DNA of 64,000 nucleotides from Rattus norvegicus (Eukaryota > Chordata > Mammalia > Rodentia > Muridae): the NCBI RefSeq assembly GCF_036323735.1, contig NC_086040.1:930001-994000 (forward strand), read 5' to 3'. The notes below the pieces were generated by a model, which searched no databases, was not told the DNA's origin, and worked only from the letters and a program-made list of their open reading frames with translations. A program made the translations under genes and the position numbers. Shown piece by piece: positions 11,744 to 23,700 of the stretch (its first letter is position 1; the number at the start of each line of letters is the position of its first letter).

Positions 11744-14582
11744 ATATATGTCAATATTAAACAATAATTTGGGGATTATAGTCTAAAACAAAAAGAAGAA
11801 AAAGTCAGCTTACAACCCCTAGATATTAAGAGCCAATATTCTAGAAGGTAAAAAGAGGTTTTAAGTTATTTAGCTTAAGAACTATTAGTTTAAAGGGCTG
11901 TTATCCATATGATTATAAAAATGTGGGTGATGCTTATTTGTCAATGACTAAAAGTGGACAAATTTAAACAAAATTATTTCTAGAAAATCAGAATAAAACT
12001 AAAATATACAAACTTTTTGTTTTTTTTTATAGTTGTTTTTTGTTTTGTTCTTGTTTTTGCTTTTCAGACAGCATCGCTTTATATAGCACTGGTTTGTCTT
12101 AAATTCATAGATTATATGCACCTTCTGAGTGCTAGAACTAGAGGCACATAATACCTTGTCTGGCAAACAGTTTCAAACTTTTAAATGTTTGTGTCTAAGA
12201 TGTGAGAGCTATTGTAGAAATTAAATGAAAAAATTTAGTAATTGTTACAAGGAAACTTGATGCTAAAGTAATATGATGGTGACCAAATTTAGCCTTTGTG
12301 ATAAATTGTCTTAAAAACAATTGTGATTGATTAATATAAGAAACACATTCTCACCTTAAAGGAGATAAAAGATAGTTTATTCTGGAGTCAAATATTTTAT
12401 GGGAATGGTGCAGGAAAGAAATCTCTGAGATAGCCACTCTGTGATTAGAGGAGAAGTTTTTTGTTAGGATAAGAAAGGGAGAACATCCACAGATTTCTAG
12501 GAGAAATCAAAGCTGAGAGAAAAAGAAGCAGACTAGACATGACCAGAGCCATCTATAAGAGAAGAGAAAATAGAATAACAGATGATAGCAATAATACCAG
12601 GAAAAAAGTAGAAGATAGTCAGGGCAAGGGGAAACCTTGCCATTATAAAGAGAACGGAATCTAGAACAGCCTGGGTTCTAGCATCATACAGGAAGAGTGG
12701 GAGAGATAGAAGGGCCAGGAGGCTACCCTGAGAGCTTTGAGATGTAATCATTAGTATGTCAATGGAGAGCCATGTCCTTTCTGTTAATCAAAAAAAAAAA
12801 AAAAAAAAAAAAGACTCCTTTTGGTAGATGGGAACTATTTGGTATTGGAATTGGATAAGCAATTGTTATGACCTTTCTCTGGGGAAGACTTTCTTTCCCT
12901 CTCAGCATCCCAAATTTGCTTGCAGTTCTAATGTAAAATTTAGGCTTCATAAGCTTTACCCCTCCTTGTTCAGGTCTTATTTGGGTACCTATATTGGGGA
13001 GATTACATGGGTCTCTTATCTGACATTTCCAAGAGAAACAATCTCATAGAAAATTCTGGTATAAAGCTCACCTGCTATAAGATGACTCGAGTTGGTAGAC
13101 AATTGCTAACAGTTCTAAATATAAGAGTAGGTACATTTAGGTACATTTCAATAAGTCAAGTGACTTTGAATTCACACAAGATTGTTTTCATAGTTTATTA
13201 AAATGCTAACACATCTAAAGCAATGCAGTACAATTCACCTGTACCTTAAATCTATGTGATTATATTACCAATATTTATAAATTATTGAATACCAGACACA
13301 CAGAGGTCAGTTACATTTTTTATTTTAAAAAACACATATGTAAAATGCAAAAAGATTGATTAATAACACCATCAACAGATGAGGTTTCCCTCGTTTTCTT
13401 TTTCTTTTATGATGTCATATAGTCAAGGATGTCTCCATGTAACCACATGTATTTACACTTCTGATTCTTCTGCCTCCAGTTTCTTGGTGTAACAGCACTG
13501 TTTGACTGCATACAGAGCAAAGCACTTTAATAACCGAGTTACACTTTTAGTTCTAAGAATCTTAAGTATATGTTTGCCTTGGTTTTTGTTTGCTTGTTTT
13601 TTGTTGTTTTGTTTTTTGAAAGCATGTCTATGAAGTTCATGTTGGCCTGAAACTTGCTATGTAAATCAGATATGCAATGAATAGATAGATTTCCAGGACA
13701 CTGTATTAGGATTACAGCCATCTTTACTTTTAAACAGAAAATTGCCTCCTAAATTATCTCACCAAAATTAAAGTATCAAATATAGATATATCAAATATAT
13801 ATATTTCCATTAAAGTGGGGTTTCTTTATTTGTAGTTTGTGCCACTCCCCGCCTTGACTCCTACCTCCCCCCCCCTCTCTTTTCCTCTCTTTTTGTTTTT
13901 CAAGACAGGGTTTCTCTGTATCCCTGGCCATCCTACAACTATCTTCAGTGACTAAATTTGTTTCTTACTACGTAGTGTTGCAGGAATTAAGGATGCAACA
14001 CACCGCTAGCTGGTTTTGGACTTGTTTTCACTAGTTCTTTTTGTTATAGTTGTTTGTCTTAAATGCTGTAAACAACTTCTACAGTGTTGCATATTAACTG
14101 GAAGTTCTCCAATTGGGTTTTTTCCCTCCTCCGCAGGAACCTAAGTCTTCCCCAAAAATCCATGGGCCTTCTTGAGTCCAGAAAGACCACAAAATTTATT
14201 AAAATAAATTATCAGTTGAGCTAATAAATCAGTAAGGTAAAAACTTCCTTTTTGATTTCTCATATCAGTTAAAATTCAAGTGCCTAAGTGACTAAGGACT
14301 CTAAGACAACAGGATACCTTTACTACAGCCTGGTGGGGGGGGGTGGAGGCTGGGATGGGGTGGGGCTTATACTGGGGCTGCCTTTGATATTGCCTGAACT
14401 AATAGCTATGAAATCCATTGCAAATAGCTGCTGAAACTTTGTATATTGTTTTATTAGTAAGTTTCTTACAACTCAATGTACAAAGTCACCCTGAGTAACA
14501 TCCTCGTACTGAGGCTACAACTTTGTTTACTGTCCGTTTTTCCAGGCCAGATCCTTAGTCAGCCTGCTATCCGCCATTCTAC
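11744..14582. repeat. Intergenic with old B1 copies
   Basis: No gene. Diverged B1 on the minus strand at about 12055-12165 and 13893-14015. A poly-A run lies at 12789-12811 and a poly-G/GT stretch at about 14333-14360. 12360-13100 may be an old LTR fragment that I cannot classify. Confidence 0.4.
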
Positions 14583-14664
14583 AGCCCCGCCCATAGTATT
14601 GTGCGTTCTGTGACGCGACCGCGCAGGCCACAGACACTTCCTTCTTTCGTGAGCAAGATGGCGG
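14583..14664 (+). promoter_or_regulatory. Eif2s3y: Eif2s3y core promoter and 5'UTR, TATA-less
   Basis: A small CpG-bearing patch in AT-rich surroundings. Visible motifs: GC box CCCCGCCC (14585-14592), a CRE-like TGACGCGA (14611-14618), an ETS-like ACTTCC (14636-14641) next to a pyrimidine run, and CAAGATGGCGG (14654-14664), a YY1 consensus overlapping the start codon. No TATA box is seen. This fits a housekeeping initiator promoter with transcription starting about 14620-14645; the exact start is inferred. Confidence 0.6.
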
Positions 14665-14726
14665 GCGGAGAAGCCGGAGTGACTCTCGGGCAGCCGCACC
14701 TTTCTCGTCAGGATCTTGCCACTTTG
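14658..14726 (+). CDS. Eif2s3y: Eif2s3y coding exon 1
   Basis: Encodes residues 1-23, starting [12 protein letters not shown]. The ATG lies in the context gcaagATGg, and this N-terminus matches the family start exactly. The exon ends in phase 0 at the donor GTGAG. The 5'UTR is short and on the same exon. Confidence 0.93.
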
Positions 14727-17700
14727 GTGAGATTTTGCTTCCTGAACTTTTAAGTAAAGCCCATAGTGGGGAAAGCGTTGGGATTAGGTTGTCTTGGCAG
14801 TTTTGGAGCTCGAGAAGGGATACGAGTGATACCGACAGTATTTTAGACAGTCCGTGGCCAAAATCCTGCAATTTAGAGCCTGGCTTTGAGGCTTTATTAA
14901 TGTGGCTCTATTTTTTTTTTTTTTTAACCTCTGACGGTTTGAGAGGTGATCATATGATAAACAGGTTAAACGTTAATCTTTTCATAAATAGGCAAAAAAC
15001 AGTTTTTACCTTCGCCGAAGTGCGCAAGGACTGATGTAGTGAAACAATTGCTTTTGTACGGAGAATAACGTTCTATTTTTAGTTTTCTTGACCGCTAAAA
15101 GCCTTTAAAAATTGCTATGAAAATATACATCTATTTCTCCCCGTACTATTCTAAAAATACGTTTAAAAGGAAGATACAGACAGGGAAAACTCCTTTTCTT
15201 AAAATAGGAGCAGAAAGGAGATGATGCAGAGTTGTGTATTGTAAATACATGGATCTTTGGAAAGCGTTGGTTTGCCTTGAAAGGCAATGGACTTAAAAAT
15301 GTTTCATTGCAGGATGTTACCAAGTTGACTCCGCTATCACATGAAATTATCAGCAGACAAGCCACAATTAATATAGGTAAGAACAACTGTTAATTAGTAG
15401 TAGGAACTGTTCTGTTCTAATTTTGATTATGACAACAGATAATTCTGAATCTTCTTTGAAGTTATCAGACTCAAATTTCTCCAATCAGAATGCTACCGAT
15501 TGTAAAAGTAGTTACATAAAGAGTTCCTATCAGATATTCCAAAAACCATAGGAAACCGACATCCTACAAACGTGGGTGTTTTTAAAGGGAACTTTTAGAG
15601 GATAGGATAGGATCTCACTTTGTAGTCTTGTTCCTGGGGTTTCCTTTGTAGTTTAGATGAGTTTCTCAGGCTCATCGAGATCTGCTTGCTTGTGCCTCCG
15701 AAGCTCGGATTAAATGGTTGCATTTAATTTTAACCAATAATATAAAAAGTACTTTTCAGTTACATTTCAGAACAGAATTTGTGAAAAGGTGAAATTGATA
15801 ACATTGTACATTATATTTATATAAATGCTTAATATAAAGTCTCAAAGTAATTGGTGTAATTGTGTGCATAATAATTTTTTTGTTTTTTGAAGGCACAATT
15901 GGTCATGTTGCTCATGGGAAATCTACAGTTGTAAAAGCCATTTCTGGTGTTCATACTGTCCGATTCAAAAATGAACTGGAAAGGAATATTACCATAAAAC
16001 TTGGATATGCTAATGCCAAGGTAATGTAATATACTGTGGAAGTAGGAACTATTCTAATTAGTGATTATAGCAACTGAAAAATTCAGTCTTTTCTTTGAAA
16101 TTTTCAGATTTATAAGCTTGATGACTCAAGTTGTCCTCGACCAGAATGTTACAGATCTTGTGGGAGTAGTACACCTGATGAGTTTCCTTCAGATATCCCA
16201 GGGATCAAAGGAAACTTCAGACTAGTCAGGTAATTATTTCAGTGCTTAATGAAATAATTAGAATTATTAAGTAACTAATGAAAGTTCAGCTTGATGCAAG
16301 TTTATATTTTAGTAAATTGTGGGTTAAAAAAAGATTTGACTATCTTTTTCTCTAGCAGATGTGACAGTTGCTTATTAGCCTATAAATTTTTAAGGGCTGG
16401 AGATGTGTTGTCTACAAACCACCTCAAAGTAAAAAAAAATTACTCTTCGCTAAATATAATTTAATAACAGTTTATTCAAATTCCAAAACTAGTTTGTACA
16501 AATCTTAAGATTTGCTATATAAGAATGAAGTAATTAGGTAAACTTTTCTTTTTTTGAGATATCTTATGTTTTCCCTCAAAATTGATAGACTTAACAGTAG
16601 ACAACAAAACAAATCACAAAGTCAAGAATGAAAGTGAAAATTGGGGCCATTGTGTGGTTGAATGCTTTAATCCTGGTACTTGGGAGATAGTGGAAGGTAG
16701 CCTCTCTGAGTTTCAGGCCAGCCTGATCAACATACCTTTTATCAAATAGAAAGAAATAGAGAATTAGGGCCTCTCTGACCAGCATTATACAATTAGTAAA
16801 AATAATACATCTATTCTTCAGGAAACTAAAACTGCCGAAGACTATACAATATGAAAAAAAATAATATGTTAGACCTGTAATTATTATATTAATTTGGCTG
16901 GCCCTGGTACCTGAGCCTGTAATTTCCATTTTGGGGGAGTCTACTAGGAGGACCATAAGTTTAAGACCTTTGTAGGCATCTTAGATTACCACCTTGCAGC
17001 AGAATTACTCCCAGTATGACCTAAATCTTTGTGTGTATGTATATGATCTGTTTATTGGTTTCTTTGAAGACTGATGATTATTTCTCCAATAGACATGTTT
17101 CCTTTGTTGATTGTCCTGGTCATGATATTTTGATGGCAACTATGCTGAATGGTGCAGCAGTGATGGATGCAGCTCTTCTGTTGATAGGTAAAGTCAGAAT
17201 TGATTTGGTTAAGTCAGTGTAAAGTCTAAGAACTTTTAAAGCTCTTAAAGACTATAGGATGATATAAATGGAAAATTTCCAACGACTTAACCAAAAATAC
17301 TGATACTAATCATGAATACTCATCCATTTTTCCAGAAGCATGGAACTTGGTTATTCGAATAGCCAAATTAATATCATAGCTTAGGGAGTATGATCCTAAT
17401 TGTGTAAAACAAATACTTCTTTATAGTACATTGTTACATTTTTGCTTTTTTTTTTAAATCTTTGAATGTGATATTTTTTTGTTTTGTTAATAGTTAATTT
17501 TTTTGTCTGTTGCTATGTTTAAGAAAGTACTTCAAATCAAAATTTATTAATTGAGACTATAAATATAAAGTTTCTTTTGTTCAGGAATTTGGCATCTTTG
17601 CCTTGTCTTTTTCAGGCTAAAGAACAGTATGAACACAAACTTAAATTTTTGTACAGGCTAAGAACCCTTAATACTTAAGAATGTTTGAATCACTTTGATA

Positions 17701-20700
17701 GACAGTAGATATAATTTAAATATGCTACCAAAGTTGCAGTTATCCTAAGATTTATGTGCCTCAGGGTAAGTTTTTAAGACCTTTTGGTTTTTGGTATCAC
17801 CTCTGCTTCTAGTAAATTTAGTGTCTAGTGCTTCTGTCTTGAGGCATTATATCCAACATCATGAGTAAAACAATTTAAAGTTAATTTTTATTAGGAAATT
17901 AAGTCTTAATACCTGATTTTAATTTTTCTTTTAAATCATTTTAGCTGGTAATGAATCTTGTCCTCAACCTCAGACTTCTGAACACCTGGCTGCCATTGAA
18001 ATTATGAAGCTAAAACATATTTTGATTCTGCAAAATAAAATTGATTTGGTGAAAGAAAGTCAGGCTAAAGAACAGTATGAGCAGATACTTGCATTTGTAC
18101 AGGGTAAGAACCCATAATACTTAAGAATGTTTGAGTCACTTTGATAGACATTTAATCTAATATCTTAATGTAGCAGATCATCTAAACACTGAATTTATTG
18201 TCAGTCTACTATCTTTTCATACTAACTAAAACTGTTATTTGTAGACTTATATAAAGTATTAAGTGTTTCTGAATTAGATACATTATACAAATATTTAGTC
18301 AAAACATTATATTCTAGAATCATCAGTTTTAAAAGATTTTAGTTTTGATTTTAAATGTGGAGAGGTGGTATGTACCACAAAATACATGTGAAACAAACTG
18401 ATTCTTTTTCTCTCCATGGGGCTGTCCAAGGATTGAATGCAAATCATCAGGTTTGGCAGCTAGTGCTCATACCCACTGAGCCTATTGACTGCATAAAAGC
18501 CAGAATATCTGTCTAAACTACCACCAAGAATACAGTGAATGAAAAAATATTGTCAGTATTTTTCTTCTATGTTTTGGAAGTTTCTATTCTTTTTCATTCC
18601 TTAAATACTTATCAACGTAGCACCCAACAATGTTTTTGTCTTTATAACAGGGATTACATTTCGGGGAGAAAAATGTTGCACTTTTATACGTGAAATATGA
18701 TTTCTTTCTCTTTTTTTGTTACTTAGTGGGAGGTTGGCTGCAAATCCTATTCCTGGTAAATAAAAGAATAAATTATGGTTCTCAAATCTCACTGTTTATA
18801 TGTTTACTGCAGGCCATTTATCAGTCAACTTAATGTTTAATTAATAAGAAGTAAATACTGCTAATAGTCCTTGATAAGTAATGCTTGTGACTTTTATCTT
18901 GACATTTACTAAATAGATAAATTGTGATTATTGAAAGCTTTTACAATTACCAGTGTTTCTTTGCTTGCAATGGGTATATATAATCACTTTTGTTGGTAGT
19001 AAATACTAACATATCTTAATAACATTTTCTCCTAAAAGGATTTATTATTAAAGATGAAAATATCATAAAGAGTAATCATTTCTATTTGTTAGTTAAGGTG
19101 TGTGGGTTAGTATATTTAAGTTTTTAAAAAAATTTTTATTTTATGTATATTGGTGTTTTGCCTGCATCCATTTCTGTGTGAAGGTATCAAATATTGGAGT
19201 TAAAGACAGTTATGAGCCCCATGTAGATGCTGGGAATTAAACCCAGGTTCTCTGGCAGCTCAGTCAGTGAGCTTAACCCCTGAGCCATTCTCCTTCCAGT
19301 CATCTCTCCTACCTTATTTACTTGTTTTATGAAGCACCTAAACATGTGTGAATTTTGCCATGTAGGTACAGTAGCTGAAGGAGCTCCTATTATTCCAATT
19401 TCTGCTCAGTTAAAATACAATATTGAAGTTGTTTGTGAGTATATAGTAAAGAAAATACCAGTACCTCTAAGAGACTTTACTTCAGAACCCCGACTTATTG
19501 GTAAGGACTTCACCTTTTGGCCCTTGATTATGTTTTTTATTGTTTTGTTGTTGTTGTTTTGTTTTGTTTTTCTTACTACATTCATTTTTCTTCATTGGTA
19601 TTTGTTGTTTGAGGACTAATTCTCCTCTTGCTTTGCCAGTTATTCGATCTTTTGATGTTAACAAACCTGGCTGTGAAGTTGATGATCTTAAAGGGGGTGT
19701 AGCTGGTGGTAGTATTTTAAAAGGAGTATTAAAGGTAAATTGTATTCTAAACTTTTTATTGTAACTCCTATTTCCCATAAAGTAGGTTAAAATCTATAGT
19801 TTTTTAAAGGAAAATTTTATTGTGTATTGTGGTTTTTATTTTTAATAATTTTTAAAGGATACTTTTGTATTTGAGTGTATGAATATGAATATATGTATAC
19901 CATACATGTACTTGATGCCAGAAGAGAAGTGTTGGATCCCTCTGGAATTTGAGTTAGTCTATTATGAGCTGGCATGTAAATTGTGGGAACCAAATCTAGT
20001 CATCTGTAATAACAGTAAAAACTTCTGTTTTCTGAGACAGGAACTCTGTGTAGCCCTGGTTGTCTTGGAACTCACAGAGACCTGCCTATCACTGCCTCTC
20101 AATTTTTGGAATTAAAGGCTTGTACCACTAATACTACCACTAGGCAAGCAGTGAGCACTTTTAACCACTAAGACATCTGTGTGGTGTCATGTATTGTCTT
20201 TTAAATATTGCAGTCTATATTTTGATAGATTTGTAAGAGGTAATTGTGTAAATTGAGTTGTCATTTTAAAAATCTGTTAACGTTTATTTTATTTTATTTT
20301 TAGAATGTACAAAATGCAAATGGAATAGATAATAGTTTAGTAATCTTTCTTTTGGTACATTTTACATTAAAAGACCATCACCATCTCAAGAATGTCATTG
20401 ATTTGTTTCTTTGTTTTAGGTGGGCCAAGAGATAGAAGTGAGACCTGGTATTGTTTCTAAAGACAGTGAAGGGAAGCTTATGTGTAAACCAATCTTTTCC
20501 AAGATTGTGTCACTTTTTGCAGAACACAATGATCTTCAGTATGCTGCACCAGGTGGTCTTATTGGTAAGAATTTTACTCTTATTGATAAATACTTTTTCT
20601 TGGCTTTTTTATTACTTTCATGGAGAGTGGGATTGTGTTCAAAAGGCTGTCTGTCCGTATAATTAGATAATCTAATTAAATAAGAAAAAGTATGACAGGT

Positions 20701-23700
20701 AAATAGTTGGTTAAGTTTTTGGTTTTATAATGTGTGATTTACGAATATGAATATATTTATAAAACAAAAGGCATTCTGCTTATGTATGGATTGGCTTTTC
20801 TTTTTTTTTTTTTTTGGTTCTTTTTTTCGGAGCTGGGGACCGAACCCAGGGCCTTGCGCTTCCTAGGTAAGCACTCTACCACTGAGCTAAATCCCCAGCC
20901 CCTGGATTGGCTTTTCTAATCTTAGGATATGTGTGTATAAATAATGTGTTTGTGGTATGAACAAAAGTGTTAGGTGTGCTATGGCATGCATATGGAAATC
21001 AGATAGTCTTGGGTGTTGGTCTTTAATTTTCATCTTGTTGGAGACAAGAAATCTCTTTAGTGCTCTACACTCTAGGCCAGTTGGTCCAAAAGTTTCTGGG
21101 AATTCTATCTCTGACTTTCATCTTGAAATAGGAGTACTGTAATGACAGATATGACATGTTTTGGCATTCTTAAGTTTGCACAGCATCTCCTCTGCCGTTT
21201 TTCATCAGTAACAAATGTAATGGCTTAGCAATGAAAATGTATTGCTATACTTTTATTTCTTTTTGAATTGGTTCATCATATAGAATCAGGGTTTCATAAG
21301 GATATTTTTTAAAATGTCTACATATATGAGTATTTCTTTGCATATATTTATTTTTTTAAGATTTATTTATTTATTTTATATAAGTATATTATAGCTATCT
21401 TCAGACACACCAGAAGAGGGCATCAGATTCCATTACAGATGGTTGTGAGCCACCATGTGGTTGCTGGGAATTGAACTCAGGACTTCTGGAAGAGCAGTCA
21501 ATGCTCTTAAGCACTGAGCCATCTCTGCAGCCCTCCATGTATTTATATATACCACATATCTGCTTGTTATCTTCAGAGGCCAATAAGTAGAGGGCTTTGA
21601 ATCACTATCTTTTCACTTTAAAGTGGTACCTTTAAAGTTAATAAAACAAAATTTTTTATAGACAACAAAGATGCAATTTATGTTTTAATCTATTTATTCA
21701 GCTTATATCTATTGGTTTGCAGTATTATAATTGTTATTGAAAAGAATGTGTAGGTTGCAAGTTTTTGGTTTGTTTTATGTTTCAGTTATAGCCTCATTTG
21801 TGTTTCTTCTACACTGTCTTTTCTATATTTACTCCACATCAGTCCTAACTATGGCTTTCATATTCTGTTCAGGGTTGGTCTGTTGAATAAAAGTTTTTAA
21901 AATCTGTTTGAGTTGTTGAAAGTTTTTTTTTTCTCCTTTCTACTCGTTTTGCTGGAAATATTACTTTAGGTGACTTTTAGGTGTCCTTTAGGACTTGGAA
22001 AACATTGCTCCAAGGTTTCATAGTTTCCTTTGAGAAATAACTAATATTCTGATAGGTTTTTCTTGGATATAAGTTTTTAGTGTTTTAACTCTGATTTGCC
22101 AGAATTGTCTTTCAAGTTTTATCTATGTAGTGTTCTATGTGTTCCTTATATTTGTATGGATGTGGCTTTAAAGTTTGAGGAAGTTTTCATTTGTGGTCTC
22201 CTTGAAAATGTAATGCTGCTGACCTGGGATTTTTCTCCCCTGGTTTGTTCTTTTTCTAGTGTCCTACACTTATAGATGTTCTTGTGCTTTAATTTTTCTT
22301 GCCATATTCTTTGCTTATTTTTTCTTTGATTTTTGTTTAGATCAAGAGGATTTATAATGGCCAAAGGGATAGTCAGGGTCATCAGGCTAGGCTGTTAAAC
22401 AGGATGGGACCTACATCACATAGGAATGTAGGGTATAGGAATAGTGAAGTGGAGATTGGTCAGATTGGAACTCTAAGGAGAGGGTACAACTTGAATTATA
22501 AACACTGGAAGAAGATACAAGTAGATTATGAAATAGGATGCAGAGGGTACAAGGTGTGGGTTCTAGACAAGGCCTGGAGGTTGTAATGACATTGGCAACT
22601 AGAGTATAGTGGGAACAGTAAGAGAGTGCAGTTATCCTGTCTGTGCATATGTTTTGACTATAGGGTCTCGGGTAGGAAGCTGGGTAGCAGACTGCTTTGA
22701 GTCCTTAGGAAAGGAAATGAGCTGGTTTGACGGAGTGTGCTGAGGTGTATGGTGACAGAACTAGAAGAACTCAATAATCAGAGTGGGGGAGGATGGAAGA
22801 GTGCAGACAGTCTACTTGGGTCAGCACCACATGTGGTAGCTGTGGATCCACTGGTAGGAAGTGAGTTTGAAGTATAGGAGGTACCAGAGGAGTCAGTTTT
22901 AGAGATCTTTGGACATATTTATTTAGTTTTATTTAGGTAAAAGTGCCATAACAAATTTATCTACTACTATGTGTGATTTATGCTATTCATGAGTTTTAAA
23001 CAAATAAAATATAAAGCTATGTACACCTACATTTTATTAGGAGTTGGAACAAAAATTGACCCAACATTATGCCGAGCAGATAGAATGGTTGGGCAGGTCC
23101 TTGGTGCTGTTGGAGCATTACCTGAGATATTCACAGAATTAGAAATTTCCTACTTCTTACTGAGACGACTCCTAGGTGTTCGTACAGAAGGAGACAAAAA
23201 AGCTGCAAAGGTAAGTTCATTTTGTAGTAACTGTTTCAAAGCTATGAAATAGTTAAAATGGGATTATAAAAGTAAATAAATTGGCATGTTCTATAGCAAT
23301 AGAAAAGTAACTTTTTACATAATTTTTTAAGTTTTAAGTTTTTAAAAATTTTATTATGGTGTACATGTATCTTACATGTATTGTTGTGGTAGATTTGTGA
23401 AATTCATAAATCAACTTTGTCATGCTGTTTAGATAGGTTCTAAAAATTAAAGTGCCACAGCAAAGAACCCTTACCCATTGAATCACCTCATTTGTCCCAA
23501 ATTACAAAATAGAAGAGGTTCTGAGGTAGTGTCCTAGAACTGAAGTGATGTACAAGAACTAAAAGTACTTTTCATGCAATATTAGGAGCTAGACTTTAGA
23601 TCCCTAGGACCTATGTAAAAGCCAAACAAAAAAGACATCGATATCATCCTTTGTCCCCCTTATGTCACATATGAATTCATGTGTGAACCCATAACATACA

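Noticed and set aside
14527..14871. Minus-strand 114-codon frame opposite exon 1
   Set aside because: It is the shadow of the GC-rich promoter/exon 1 patch. No family resemblance, and no promoter of its own.
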